A program made the translations under genes and the position numbers. From Terrimesophilobacter sp044464485 (GTDB lineage Bacteria > Actinomycetota > Actinomycetes > Actinomycetales > Microbacteriaceae): a stretch of 64,000 nucleotides of DNA. Below are positions 22,621 through 32,264 of the stretch, piece after piece (the stretch's first letter is position 1; every line of letters begins with the position of its first letter). The notes under the pieces were generated by a model that searched no databases, was not told where the DNA came from, and saw only the letters and a program-made list of their open reading frames with translations. The stretch lies in the NCBI GenBank assembly GCA_044464485.1, contig JBIQLG010000004.1:153494-217493 (forward strand). The letters run 5' to 3'.

Positions 22621-24723
22621 ATGGCAAAACTTGACTGGACCTCGATTGACGACCGAGCAGTCGATACGGCGCGAATACTTGCTGCGGACGCGGTGGAAAA
22701 GGTGGGCAGCGGTCATCCCGGCACCGCAATGAGCCTCGCTCCTGCTGCATATTTGTTGTTTCAGCGTGTCATGCGGCGCGATCCGAAGGACAGCTCATGG
22801 ATCGGGCGCGATCGTTTCATACTTTCCTGCGGCCACTCGTCGCTGACGCAGTACATTCAGATGTACCTGGGCGGGTACGGCTTGGAACTGGACGATCTGA
22901 AGGCTTTGCGCACGTGGGGTTCTCTGACACCAGGGCATCCGGAGTACGGCCACACTGACGGAATCGAGATGACAACCGGTCCTCTCGGCCAGGGAATTTC
23001 CTCTGCAGTCGGTTTTGCCTACGCCGCCCGATACGAGCGGGGGCTCTTTGATCCGGACGCACCGGCGGGCACGAGCCCATTCGATCACTTCGTGTATGTC
23101 ATCGCGAGTGATGGAGACCTCCAGGAAGGCATCTCCAGCGAAGCCTCATCACTGGCAGGACATCAACAGCTGGGCAACCTTGTCGTGATTTACGACGACA
23201 ATCAGATTTCCATCGAAGACGACACCAACATTGCGTTCACCGAAGACGTGCCTGCGCGCTATGAGGCATATCACTGGCACGTTCAGATCGTCGACTGGAA
23301 GAAGACGGGCGTCTACACGGAAGATCTGCAGGCTCTCGCCGATGCCATTGACGCTGCGAAAGGGGTGACGGACAAGCCATCTCTCATTGTGCTGCGCACG
23401 ATCATCGGATGGCCGTCGCCGACCAAGCAAAACACCGGGAAGATTCATGGCTCTGCTCTCGGCGCCGAGGAACTCGCCGCCGTAAAGAAGGTGCTCAACT
23501 TCGATCCCGACGAGCACTTCGTCGTCGAGGGCGATGTGCTGAAGCACACGCGCAAGGCGGTGGAACGTGGTGCTGAACAGCGGCAGGAGTGGCAGAAGGG
23601 CTTCGATGCGTGGGCGAAAGCAAACCCTGAGCGCAAGGCCTTGCTGGATCGACTTCTTGCCGGGAAGACGCCGGATTCGCTGGCGTCGGCGCTTCCGTCG
23701 TTCCCCGCGGGCAAAGACATTTCCACGCGAGCGGCATCCGGGAAGGTCATCAATGCTCTCGCGGCCGTCATGCCCGAATTGTGGGGCGGCTCTGCGGACC
23801 TCGCCGAGTCGAACAATACGACGATCGACGCCGCCGAGTCCTTCATCCCCTCGGAACACTCCACCCACGAGTGGGAGGGCGACCGGTTTGGGCGGGTGTT
23901 GCATTTTGGCATTCGCGAACACGCGATGGGCGCCATCGTCAACGGCATAGTCCTGCACGGGCCCACGCGCGCGTTCGGCGGAACCTTCCTCATCTTCAGC
24001 GACTACATGCGACCAGCAGTGCGTCTGGCAGCCCTCATGCACATCCCGTCGATCTACGTGTGGACTCATGACTCTGTCGCTCTGGGCGGCGACGGGCCCA
24101 CCCATCAGCCCGTCGAGCAACTGACCGCATTGCGAGCGATCCCCGGGCTCGACATCGTGCGCCCTGCGGATGCCAATGAAACGGCGTACGCGTGGTTGGC
24201 CATTCTGGAACGTCGCGGCGGCCCCGCCGGAATCGCGCTCAGCAGGCAGAACCTGCCGGTTTTCGACCGCGGGAGCGGAGAAGCCTCGGGCGACACGCTG
24301 GCCTCCGCAGCGCTCACCTCCAAGGGCGCATACATCCTCGCGGAGGCACCGGGCGGCGCACCGGACGTCATACTCATCGCAACCGGATCTGAGGTGCAGT
24401 TTGCGCTTCAGGCTCGCGAGATGCTCGGGAGCGAGGGAATCAACGCTCGCGTGGTTTCCGCGCCGTGCCTCGAATGGTTCGCGGAGCAGGATTCCGAGTA
24501 CCGGGAGAAGGTGCTTCCAGCATCCGTCACCGCGCGCGCGTCGATGGAGGCCGGAATTGCACTCGGCTGGCGGGGAATCGTGGGTGATCGAGGCCGCAGC
24601 GTTTCCCTTGAGCACTACGGCGCGTCCGCTGACTACGAGACCCTCTACCAGGAATTCGGGCTCACTTCGGAACATCTCGTCGCGGCAGCGAAAGAGTCGC
24701 TGGCAGCAAATTCCAGCCATTGA
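22621..24723 (+). CDS. tkt: Transketolase
   Basis: A thiamine-diphosphate enzyme of 700 aa linking glycolysis and the pentose phosphate pathway. It has KVGSGHPGTAMSLAP near the N terminus, the ThDP motif SDGDLQEGISSEA, the catalytic Glu in GIREHAMG and the THDSVALGGDGPTHQPVEQL block. I use the ATG at 22621, matching the usual MAKLxWTSIDDRAVDTARI start; a GTG at 22552 would add 23 unconserved residues. AAAGG lies 13 bases upstream, which is far. It is the first gene of the tkt-tal-pgi-zwf-opcA-pgl operon. Confidence 0.97.
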   Translation: MAKLDWTSIDDRAVDTARILAADAVEKVGSGHPGTAMSLAPAAYLLFQRVMRRDPKDSSWIGRDRFILSCGHSSLTQYIQMYLGGYGLELDDLKALRTWGSLTPGHPEYGHTDGIEMTTGPLGQGISSAVGFAYAARYERGLFDPDAPAGTSPFDHFVYVIASDGDLQEGISSEASSLAGHQQLGNLVVIYDDNQISIEDDTNIAFTEDVPARYEAYHWHVQIVDWKKTGVYTEDLQALADAIDAAKGVTDKPSLIVLRTIIGWPSPTKQNTGKIHGSALGAEELAAVKKVLNFDPDEHFVVEGDVLKHTRKAVERGAEQRQEWQKGFDAWAKANPERKALLDRLLAGKTPDSLASALPSFPAGKDISTRAASGKVINALAAVMPELWGGSADLAESNNTTIDAAESFIPSEHSTHEWEGDRFGRVLHFGIREHAMGAIVNGIVLHGPTRAFGGTFLIFSDYMRPAVRLAALMHIPSIYVWTHDSVALGGDGPTHQPVEQLTALRAIPGLDIVRPADANETAYAWLAILERRGGPAGIALSRQNLPVFDRGSGEASGDTLASAALTSKGAYILAEAPGGAPDVILIATGSEVQFALQAREMLGSEGINARVVSAPCLEWFAEQDSEYREKVLPASVTARASMEAGIALGWRGIVGDRGRSVSLEHYGASADYETLYQEFGLTSEHLVAAAKESLAANSSH

Positions 24724-24735
24724 AATGGGAGAATC

Positions 24736-25866
24736 ATGTCATCTAGTGCAAATCCTCTAGCCGAACTTTCCGCCGCCGGCGTGAGCGTGTGGCTCGACGA
24801 TCTATCCCGTGAGCGAATTGTTTCCGGCAGTCTTGAGGAGCTCATCACGGATCGGCATGTCGTGGGAGTTACGACCAATCCGACGATCTTCGCGAATGCG
24901 CTTGCGAAGGGAGACGCCTACGACGCGCAGGTTGCCGAACTTGCTGCCGCCAATACTGACGTCAGCGCTGCCGTAGTCGATATCACGACGCACGATGTCG
25001 CACGCGGCTGTGACCTGTTCCGCGCCCTGTTCGACTCCACGGACGGAATGGATGGCCGAGTCTCTATCGAAGTGGAACCGGCACTGGCTCACGACACGGC
25101 GGGAACCGTTGCGCAAGGGCGAATGCTGTGGGAAGCCGTCGATCGTCCGAACGTCATGATCAAGGTACCTGCGACAGTCGAAGGACTGGGTGCGATCACC
25201 GAATTGACATCGCTCGGAATCAGCGTCAACGTGACGCTCATTTTTAGCCTCGAACGACACCGCGAGGTTGTCAACGCGTATTTGACGGGAATCGAGCGCG
25301 CGAGATCCGCGGGACTGGATATTTCAAAAATTCGCTCCGTGGCATCCTTCTTCGTCTCGCGCGTCGACACCGAAATCGACAAACGTCTCGAGGCCATCGG
25401 CACGCCCGAAGCGCTTGCCCTCAAGGGAAAGGCGGGAATAGCCAACGCGAGGCTCGCATACCAGGTGTTCGAACAGTCGTTCGCAAGCGAGCGCGCCAAG
25501 GTCCTCCTTTCCGCGGGAGCACACGTGCAGCGGCCGCTGTGGGCGTCGACGGGAGTAAAAGATCCCGCGTTCAAAGACACGCTGTACGTCGAAGAACTCA
25601 TTGCCGACAACACGGTCAACACCATGCCGGAGAAAACCATGGAGGCGACCTTCGATCACGGAGACATTCGCGGCGACACCATCACGGGCAATTACGATGA
25701 CGCAAATTCCGTGCTCGACGCGATTTCGGAGCTTGGCATCTCTTACGACGAAGTGACGGCGCTCCTGGAAAGAGAGGGCATCGAGAAATTCACGGCATCC
25801 TGGAATGATTTGCTCGATACGGTGTCCGCCGCGCTGGAATCCGCGCGAGGAAAGGCGAACGCGTGA
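24736..25866 (+). CDS. tal: Transaldolase
   Basis: The 376-aa enzyme moves a dihydroxyacetone unit between sugar phosphates through a Schiff base. The catalytic Lys is in NVMIKVPATVEG; SVWLDDLSRERI and VVGVTTNPTIF mark the N terminus and TMPEKTMEATFDHG the C terminus, all typical of the long actinobacterial form. It begins 12 bases after tkt with GGGAG before the ATG, and its stop overlaps the pgi GTG (GTGA). Confidence 0.97.
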   Translation: MSSSANPLAELSAAGVSVWLDDLSRERIVSGSLEELITDRHVVGVTTNPTIFANALAKGDAYDAQVAELAAANTDVSAAVVDITTHDVARGCDLFRALFDSTDGMDGRVSIEVEPALAHDTAGTVAQGRMLWEAVDRPNVMIKVPATVEGLGAITELTSLGISVNVTLIFSLERHREVVNAYLTGIERARSAGLDISKIRSVASFFVSRVDTEIDKRLEAIGTPEALALKGKAGIANARLAYQVFEQSFASERAKVLLSAGAHVQRPLWASTGVKDPAFKDTLYVEELIADNTVNTMPEKTMEATFDHGDIRGDTITGNYDDANSVLDAISELGISYDEVTALLEREGIEKFTASWNDLLDTVSAALESARGKANA

Positions 25867-27461
25867 GCTTTGACATCACCGTAAGCGGGGATGCGCTGGC
25901 CGCGGTGGAGCGCATTGTTCCGCAACTCGTCAGTGATCTGGTCGCTTCCCGCATTGCAGGTCAGGACTCGACGCTGTGGGGTGCGGATGCGGAAGAGGAG
26001 GCCGCGAAAAGACTCGGCTGGACGGAAGCCGTCGTCATTTCGGAGCCCTTGATTCCGGACATCACCGCGCTGCGCGAAAAGTTGCTCGCGGACGGGGTCA
26101 ACCACTTCGTGCTGGGGGGAATGGGCGGGTCATCGCTTGCGCCAGAGGTCATCACGCGCACGGCGGGGATCGAGCTGACGATCCTTGACACCACATCTCC
26201 AGGGCAAATTCGTTCCGCCCTGGCTGATCGGCTGTCAACGACCGCGGTCATCATCTCGTCGAAGTCGGGGTCCACCGTGGAAACCGACAGTCAGAAGCGG
26301 GTGTACGAGAAAGCATTTGCCGACGCGGGTATCGACCCCACGGAGCGCATCATCGTCGTCACCGACCCTGGTTCACCGCTTGACGAATCGGCGCGCGCGA
26401 ACGGATACCGTGTGTTCAACGCCGATCCGAATGTGGGCGGGCGATATTCGGCGCTCACCGCTTTCGGACTCGTTCCTTCCGGTCTTGCCGGCGTCGACAT
26501 CGCTTCACTTCTGGACGAGGCGTCATCTGTCGCAGGTCGGATTTCGATTGATCGCGACGACAATCCCGCACTCATTCTGGGGGCAGCTCTCGCGGGAACG
26601 AGACCGCTGAGAGACAAAGTGGGGATTGTGGCCGACGGCACATACATCGTCGGATTCGCCGAGTGGGCAGAGCAGCTTATTGCCGAGTCCACCGGCAAAA
26701 AGGGCACGGGACTGCTGCCGGTGGTCCTCGATGTCGACTCCCCCGAGCTCGAGAGAGAACTTTCGGATCTTCAGATTGTTCGGCTCGTGGAGAGCGAACT
26801 GGCGACAGAACAAGTCAACGAAGGCGACATTGAAATTAGCGGGACGCTCGGAGCCCAATTGCTGGTATGGGAAACGGCCATCGCGATTGCCGGCCGCATT
26901 CTGGGCATCGACCCGTTCAACCAACCGGACGTCGAGTCGGCGAAGGAGGCGACGAGAGGCCTTCTGGACAGCCGGCCCCAGCCCGCGACTCCGGATTTTA
27001 CCGAAAACGGCATTGAGGTGCGGTCGACTGATGCCGCGCTGACATCGTCAGAGAATCTCGCGGGAACCCTCTCCGCACTCCTGGGCGCGCTCCCGGAAAA
27101 CGGCTACCTCAGCGTTCAGGCTTATCTTGACCGTCATCACCTGGCACGAGCTTCGGCACTTCGCGACCTTTTTGCGGCGCGCATAGAACGCCCCGTCACT
27201 TTTGGTTGGGGCCCGCGTTTTCTTCACTCGACGGGACAGTTTCACAAGGGCGGACCCGCAGTCGGCGTGTTTGTGCAGATCACGTGCGACGAGCCGCAGG
27301 ACCTCGCCATTCCCGATCGCCCGTTCACTTTTGGTCAGCTCATCCATGCGCAGGCACAGGGCGATGCCTCGGTTCTCGCACAGCATGGCCGACCCGTCGT
27401 CACGCTCAATCTCGTCGAGCCCGCGAAGGGCCTCGATGCCCTCCTCGCCGAGCTCAGCTGA
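25863..27461 (+). CDS. pgi: Glucose-6-phosphate isomerase
   Basis: Interconverts glucose-6-phosphate and fructose-6-phosphate. The 532-aa protein has the SIS-domain motifs GGMGGSSLAPEVI and SSKSGSTVETDSQK, and a late STGQFHKGGPAVG block. It belongs to the divergent actinobacterial Pgi group found next to tal and zwf, not to the classic E. coli-like group. The GTG at 25863 overlaps the tal stop, so expression is coupled. Confidence 0.94.
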   Translation: MSFDITVSGDALAAVERIVPQLVSDLVASRIAGQDSTLWGADAEEEAAKRLGWTEAVVISEPLIPDITALREKLLADGVNHFVLGGMGGSSLAPEVITRTAGIELTILDTTSPGQIRSALADRLSTTAVIISSKSGSTVETDSQKRVYEKAFADAGIDPTERIIVVTDPGSPLDESARANGYRVFNADPNVGGRYSALTAFGLVPSGLAGVDIASLLDEASSVAGRISIDRDDNPALILGAALAGTRPLRDKVGIVADGTYIVGFAEWAEQLIAESTGKKGTGLLPVVLDVDSPELERELSDLQIVRLVESELATEQVNEGDIEISGTLGAQLLVWETAIAIAGRILGIDPFNQPDVESAKEATRGLLDSRPQPATPDFTENGIEVRSTDAALTSSENLAGTLSALLGALPENGYLSVQAYLDRHHLARASALRDLFAARIERPVTFGWGPRFLHSTGQFHKGGPAVGVFVQITCDEPQDLAIPDRPFTFGQLIHAQAQGDASVLAQHGRPVVTLNLVEPAKGLDALLAELS

Positions 27462-27466
27462 GCGTG

Positions 27467-29008
27467 ATGTCTCCCGCGGCAATCTCGCGAGGCAACAATC
27501 CACTTCGGCTGGCCTCAGATCGACGTCTGAATCGCATTGCCGGCCCCAGTGCGCTCGTCATTTTTGGCGTCACAGGAGATCTGGCGCGAAAGAAGCTCAT
27601 GCCTGCGGTCTACGATCTCGCCAATCGTGGCCTGCTCCCGCCGGGGTTCGCGCTCGTCGGGTTCGCACGCCGCGAGTGGGATACTCAGGATTTCGCTCGG
27701 GAAGTACATGACGCAGTCAAACTGCACGCTCGCACCGCCTTCGATGAAGATGTCTGGACTCAACTCTCTCAGGGTATTCGCTTCGTGCAGGGAGAATTCG
27801 ATGATGCGGCCGCGTTTGATCGACTCAAAGAGACGCTTCGCGAACTCGACGAGCGTCGGGGAACCATGGGCAACCACGCCTTCTACCTTTCCATTCCTCC
27901 CAAGTCGTTTCCCCAGGTAACTGAGCAACTGCGCCGCTCCGGGCTTGCAGAACAACACAACGGCCAGTGGCGGCGCGTCGTGATCGAGAAGCCATTTGGC
28001 AGTGATCTCACGTCGGCGCGGGCGCTCAATGATGTCGTCGAGTCTGTGTTTCCACCCGACTCGGTGTTTCGGATCGACCACTACCTGGGCAAAGAGACGG
28101 TACAGAATATCCTGGCGCTGCGATTCGCGAATCAACTGTGGGAACCGATTTGGAACGCGCGCTATGTGGACCATGTGCAAATCACCATGGCCGAAGACAT
28201 CGGCGTCGGCGGTCGCGCCGGGTATTACGACGGTATCGGTGCGGCGAGAGACGTCATTCAGAATCATTTGCTGCAACTTCTCGCACTGACCGCGATGGAA
28301 GAACCGGTTTCTTTCGATGCGAAGGATTTGCGTGCAGAAAAAGAGAAGATCCTTTCCGCCGTGCGGATCGGCTCGAATCTTTCACTCACGACGGCGCGCG
28401 GACAGTACTCCAGCGGTTGGCAGGGCGGTGAGCGCGTCATCGGATTTCTCGAAGAAGACGGCATGGATCCGAATTCTGAGACAGAAACCTATGCGGCTCT
28501 TCGCCTCGGAATCAATACCCGTCGCTGGTCGGGAGTGCCGTTCTACCTTCGCGCCGGCAAACGACTCGGGCGACGAGTGACGGAAATTGCCGTCGTCTTC
28601 ACTCGGGCACCTCAGTACCTTTTCGCGGAAAGCCAGACAAGCGCGCTCGGACACAATGCGCTGGTGATTCGCGTGCAGCCTGACGAGGGCGTCACCATGC
28701 GTTTCGGGTCGAAGGTGCCAGGAGCGGGGATGCAGGTGCGCGACGTCACCATGGATTTCGGATACGGCCACGCGTTCACCGAAGCGAGTCCAGAGGCCTA
28801 CGAGAGGTTGATCCTCGATGTACTTCTGGGAGACCCGCCGCTCTTCCCTCGGCATGAGGAAGTGGAACTCAGCTGGAAAATTCTCGACCCAATCGAGGAA
28901 TTCTGGGCATCAGACGGTCGGCCCGAACAGTACCGGCCAGGTACGTGGGGCCCGACGAGCGCAGATGAATTGCTTGCGCGCGACGGTCGAGTATGGAGGC
29001 GCCCATGA
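27467..29008 (+). CDS. zwf: Glucose-6-phosphate 1-dehydrogenase
   Basis: Oxidises glucose-6-phosphate to 6-phosphogluconolactone with NADP+. In the 513-aa protein the coenzyme motif GVTGDLARKK lies at residues 34-43 and the substrate motif RIDHYLGK at 202-209. The ATG at 27467 is 5 bases after the pgi stop; a GTG directly before it is also possible. The stop overlaps the opcA ATG (ATGA). OpcA, the next gene product, is its known activator/assembly partner. Confidence 0.97.
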   Translation: MSPAAISRGNNPLRLASDRRLNRIAGPSALVIFGVTGDLARKKLMPAVYDLANRGLLPPGFALVGFARREWDTQDFAREVHDAVKLHARTAFDEDVWTQLSQGIRFVQGEFDDAAAFDRLKETLRELDERRGTMGNHAFYLSIPPKSFPQVTEQLRRSGLAEQHNGQWRRVVIEKPFGSDLTSARALNDVVESVFPPDSVFRIDHYLGKETVQNILALRFANQLWEPIWNARYVDHVQITMAEDIGVGGRAGYYDGIGAARDVIQNHLLQLLALTAMEEPVSFDAKDLRAEKEKILSAVRIGSNLSLTTARGQYSSGWQGGERVIGFLEEDGMDPNSETETYAALRLGINTRRWSGVPFYLRAGKRLGRRVTEIAVVFTRAPQYLFAESQTSALGHNALVIRVQPDEGVTMRFGSKVPGAGMQVRDVTMDFGYGHAFTEASPEAYERLILDVLLGDPPLFPRHEEVELSWKILDPIEEFWASDGRPEQYRPGTWGPTSADELLARDGRVWRRP

Positions 29009-29982
29009 TCGTCGAATTACCGGACACCACGACGAGCGGCATTTCGCGCGCTCTTGTGAAGATCCGAGAGGAAGGCGGCGCAGTCGCTTTGGGCCGCGTC
29101 CTCACGCTCGTGATCGCTACTCGTCACGGTGCGGAAGAAGAGGCAATCGCTGCAGCGAACGCCGCTTCCCGAGAACATCCTATGCGCGTCATCGTGCTGT
29201 CCACGCCTCATCCGGATCAGCCGGAGGACGATGCCAGACTCGATGGTCAGATTCGAGTGGGCGGGGATGCGGGCGCGAGTGAAGTGATAGTGCTTCGCGC
29301 GCACGGCGACACGGCGATGAACGAGGAGGGGCTCGTTACCGGATTGCTGCTCGCCGACGCGCCGGTCGTGGCATGGTGGCCTGCGCAAGCGCCCCCGGTC
29401 GTGGCGGATTCCCCCATCGGAAGGCTGGCCCAGTGCCGAATTACGGATGCCGCCGCGCAAGCAGACCCCCGCGCCTTCCTCACGAGACTTGCACAGACCT
29501 ATCATCCCGGCGACACCGATTTTGCGTGGACGCGGCTCACCCTGTGGCGGGCGCAGTTAGCCGCCGTGCTTGATCAGCCGCCCTACGAAACGATCACGGG
29601 CATCCAAGTGCATGGCGCCTCCGATTCGCCGTCCACGGGACTGCTCGCCGCCTGGTTGCAAACGGAACTCGACGTTCCGGCCGTGCGCTACCTGTACTCG
29701 GCCACGGGTTCAAGTGCGGGAATCCACGAAGTGAGGCTGGAGCGGGAATCGGGCGTGATCACGCTGGTGCGTACACAGCCCTCCATTGTCACGCTGACGC
29801 AGCCCGGTCAGCCCGTTCACGATATCTCGCTTCCCCGGCGCAATCTGCAGGATTGCCTGGCCGAAGAGTTGCGCCGACTGGATCCCGACAACTTGTTTGG
29901 TACGGTGCTTCAAGACGGCCTACCTAAGTTGAGCGAACCCGAACTCATCTCGACGCCGTTCAGCGCAACGGAGAGTGATTGA
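29005..29982 (+). CDS. opcA: Glucose-6-phosphate dehydrogenase assembly protein OpcA
   Basis: A 325-aa protein needed for active Zwf in cyanobacteria and actinobacteria; it forms complexes with the dehydrogenase. The N terminus MIVELPDTTTSGISRALVKI and the block EEGGAVALGRVLTLVI are diagnostic. ADAPVVAWWPAQAPP marks the central domain. The ATG at 29005 has GGAGG 5 bases upstream and overlaps the zwf stop (ATGA), which supports stoichiometric synthesis. The upstream in-frame ATG at 28993 is less likely. Confidence 0.95.
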   Translation: MIVELPDTTTSGISRALVKIREEGGAVALGRVLTLVIATRHGAEEEAIAAANAASREHPMRVIVLSTPHPDQPEDDARLDGQIRVGGDAGASEVIVLRAHGDTAMNEEGLVTGLLLADAPVVAWWPAQAPPVVADSPIGRLAQCRITDAAAQADPRAFLTRLAQTYHPGDTDFAWTRLTLWRAQLAAVLDQPPYETITGIQVHGASDSPSTGLLAAWLQTELDVPAVRYLYSATGSSAGIHEVRLERESGVITLVRTQPSIVTLTQPGQPVHDISLPRRNLQDCLAEELRRLDPDNLFGTVLQDGLPKLSEPELISTPFSATESD

Positions 29983-29983
29983 T

Positions 29984-30751
29984 ATGACGAGCAGCAGAAG
30001 TGTTCACGTTTTTGAGGATCGCACGGCGCTCATCGACGAGATTGCCGACAGATTCATCCGACAGCTGACCCACACGCTGACATCAACGTCATTTGCCCAC
30101 GTCGTACTCACGGGTGGCACCGTCGGGATCGACGTTCTTGCCGCCATCGGCGAACCACGGCGCGCCCGTGAAGTCGACTGGCACAAGGTCCATTTCTGGT
30201 GGGGGGACGAACGATGGCTGCCCGCCGGCGATGCGGACCGAAACGACACTCAGGCTTTCGAGGCCCTGTTGTCCAGGATCGATTGCCCTTCCGCGCAGGT
30301 TCATAGTTTTCCTGCCGCTGACGGCGAATTCGACGTGGACGCTGCGGCGCGGGAATATTCACGCGAGCTTGAGTCGCACGGTCGGTCCGGAACGCCGTAT
30401 CCGCACTTCGACATCCTCTTTCTCGGGGTGGGCCCCGACGCGCACATTGCCTCGCTTTTTCCCGGTCTGGAGGGGATCCTGGAGCGCTCGAAGACCGTCG
30501 TCGCCGTACGAAACTCCCCGAAGCCGCCGCCAGAGCGCTTGAGCCTCACCCTGCCGGTAATAAACTCCGCCGACCGCGTATGGCTGTGTCTTTCCGGAGC
30601 GGACAAAGCGGGAGCGCTTGGGCTGGCACTGGCTGGCGCCAACGTCGCGGAGGTCCCCGCCTCGGGCGCCACCGGCCGAAGCGAAACGCGGTTTTTCGTT
30701 GACCGCGCCGCCGCGGGGGAGGTGCCTCAGGAACTTCTCTCGGAAGCCTGA
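29984..30751 (+). CDS. pgl: 6-phosphogluconolactonase
   Basis: Hydrolyses the lactone made by Zwf. The 255-aa protein belongs to the NagB-like DevB family, with LTGGTVGIDVLAAI at the N terminus, the WWGDERWLPAGDADRNDTQ motif and a VGPDAHIASLFPG loop carrying the catalytic His. It starts at the ATG at 29984 just after the opcA stop, with GGAG 10 bases upstream. It is the last gene of the operon; no gnd (6-phosphogluconate dehydrogenase) gene follows. It converges on rbpA with 18 bases between the stops. Confidence 0.94.
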   Translation: MTSSRSVHVFEDRTALIDEIADRFIRQLTHTLTSTSFAHVVLTGGTVGIDVLAAIGEPRRAREVDWHKVHFWWGDERWLPAGDADRNDTQAFEALLSRIDCPSAQVHSFPAADGEFDVDAAAREYSRELESHGRSGTPYPHFDILFLGVGPDAHIASLFPGLEGILERSKTVVAVRNSPKPPPERLSLTLPVINSADRVWLCLSGADKAGALGLALAGANVAEVPASGATGRSETRFFVDRAAAGEVPQELLSEA

Positions 30752-30769
30752 AACTGCAAGCTTCGCTGT

Positions 30770-31132
30770 TCAGCCGGTCGCGCGGCCACGACGGGCGCGA
30801 AGTTGATTCAGGGCGTCATCGAGAAGTGACGCTGCTTCCGTTTCGGTGCGGCGTTCCTTCACGTAGGCGAGGTGTGTTTTGTAGGGTTCCAGCTTCGCCA
30901 CGCTCGGTGGATTCGTCTTGTCCTGGCCTGCAGGCAGACCACAATTCGGGCAGTCGAGCTGCTCGGGGATTTCTTCTGGCTCAATGGTGGCGAGAAAGTA
31001 CGGTTTCAATTCGTGACCGTTTGCGCACCAATACGACACCTGAACCCGATCGGCATGAAACCCACGATCCTGCTCCCCCATGGGACCAGCTCCGACGCGC
31101 GAGCCGCGAATTGCACTTCCACCCGATGCCAT
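30770..31132 (-). CDS. rbpA: RNA polymerase-binding protein RbpA
   Basis: An actinobacterial transcription factor of 120 aa that binds the housekeeping sigma factor and stabilises the open promoter complex. It begins MASGGSAIRGSRVGAGPMGE (the basic, DNA-contacting N terminus), has a core with cysteines including CPNCG and the start SYWCANGHE, and ends in the sigma-interaction helix HLAYVKERRTETEAASLL. AAAGGAG precedes the ATG, 11 bases after secG. Confidence 0.97.
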   Translation of the reverse strand: MASGGSAIRGSRVGAGPMGEQDRGFHADRVQVSYWCANGHELKPYFLATIEPEEIPEQLDCPNCGLPAGQDKTNPPSVAKLEPYKTHLAYVKERRTETEAASLLDDALNQLRARRGRATG

Positions 31133-31143
31133 AACTGACTCCT

Positions 31144-31395
31144 TTATCCGCCGGCCTGAAACTTGGTGATGAGCCCCAAAACAATGATGCAGGTAACCCA
31201 GACCAGCCCCAGAATCACGGTGAACCTGTTGAGGTTGCGTTCGGCGACTCCGGAGGCGCCGAGATTAGAGGTCGTGCCACCGCCGAACATGTCGGAAAGA
31301 CCACCACCGCGTCCTTTGTGCAACAAAATAAGGAGGGTCAGAAGGAGGCTCGTGAGTCCGAGCACAACCTGAAGTATGACCTGAAGTATTTCCAC
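31144..31395 (-). CDS. secG: Preprotein translocase subunit SecG
   Basis: A small SecYEG subunit of 83 aa with two transmembrane helices (about residues 4-24 and 58-78) joined by a loop containing HKGRGGGLSDMFGGG, the SecG hallmark. It starts at the GTG at 31395, with AAAGG 9 bases upstream. The frame is open further upstream to 31647, but that part overlaps tpiA. Position after gap-pgk-tpi is the standard actinobacterial one. Confidence 0.95.
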   Translation of the reverse strand: MEILQVILQVVLGLTSLLLTLLILLHKGRGGGLSDMFGGGTTSNLGASGVAERNLNRFTVILGLVWVTCIIVLGLITKFQAGG

Positions 31396-31469
31396 GGGAT
31401 TGGTGCCTTTCTGAGGGCGCTGGCCGTTGACCAGTATAACTTGCCTTGGGGAGTGCGCAGACTCGAGTA

Positions 31470-32264
31470 TCAGACGCCGACGTGGCTCTGAAATCTCACG
31501 ATCTTCGCAAACTCGTCGATTACGAGGCTTGCGCCACCCACCAGGGCACCGTCGATATTCGGCTCGCGCATGAAGCTCGCAATGTTTCCGGATTTCACCG
31601 AGCCGCCGTAAAGGATTCTGGTACTCGATGCGAAGTCTGCCCCCCACGTCGATCCGACGACCTCTCGCAGCTGAGCGGCGACGCTTTCGGCTTGTTCGGG
31701 AGTTGCGGCCTGTCCCGATCCGATGGCCCAGACAGGTTCGTACGCCACGACAATTTCTGCCGGTTTCGGAATTTGCTCGAGTGCGGCGTGGAGCTGTTCA
31801 ACGGGCACGGCGCTTGCTCCGCGCTCTTCGAGATCTTGCGCGGTTTCCCCCACGCACACGACGGGGATCAGACTGTGCCGCACTGCTGCAGCGGCCTTCG
31901 CACCGACAAGTTCGCTGGACTCGCCGTGATACGAGCGACGCTCCGAATGGCCGACTATCGCGTATCGGCATTCAAGAGCCTTGAGAAACGCGCCCGAAAT
32001 CTCTCCCGTGTACGCGCCGGAGTCATGCTGTGAGATATCCTGCGCACCGAACGTCAGGGGAAGGTCATCCGCCGAAATAAGCGACTGGACCGAACGCACA
32101 TCCGTAAATGGCGGAAAGACCGCGACTTCCACCGCGCGAAAATCCACGCGAGCATCACTGAGCACCCAGGCCAGCTTCTGCACGAACGCGATCGACTGCA
32201 AATGATCGAGGTTCATCTTCCAGTTGCCCGCTATGAGCGGAATGCGACCGTCGCTGGTGCTCAT
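31470..32264 (-). CDS. tpiA: Triosephosphate isomerase
   Basis: Interconverts dihydroxyacetone phosphate and glyceraldehyde-3-phosphate. In the 264-aa protein, counted from the ATG at 32264, the catalytic residues are N14 and K16 in AGNWKMN, H106 in VGHSERR and E176 in AYEPVWAIG. The ATG overlaps the pgk stop as ATGA; an in-frame ATG at 32270 would add two residues. Third gene of the gap-pgk-tpi operon. Confidence 0.97.
   Translation of the reverse strand: MSTSDGRIPLIAGNWKMNLDHLQSIAFVQKLAWVLSDARVDFRAVEVAVFPPFTDVRSVQSLISADDLPLTFGAQDISQHDSGAYTGEISGAFLKALECRYAIVGHSERRSYHGESSELVGAKAAAAVRHSLIPVVCVGETAQDLEERGASAVPVEQLHAALEQIPKPAEIVVAYEPVWAIGSGQAATPEQAESVAAQLREVVGSTWGADFASSTRILYGGSVKSGNIASFMREPNIDGALVGGASLVIDEFAKIVRFQSHVGV

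Noticed and set aside
23149..24720. A 523-codon open frame antisense to tkt
   Set aside because: It mirrors the tkt codon pattern (third-position GC bias opens the opposite frame), has no recognisable domain and no ribosome site. Similar long shadows lie opposite sufB, pgk, rpsA, coaE and gltB.
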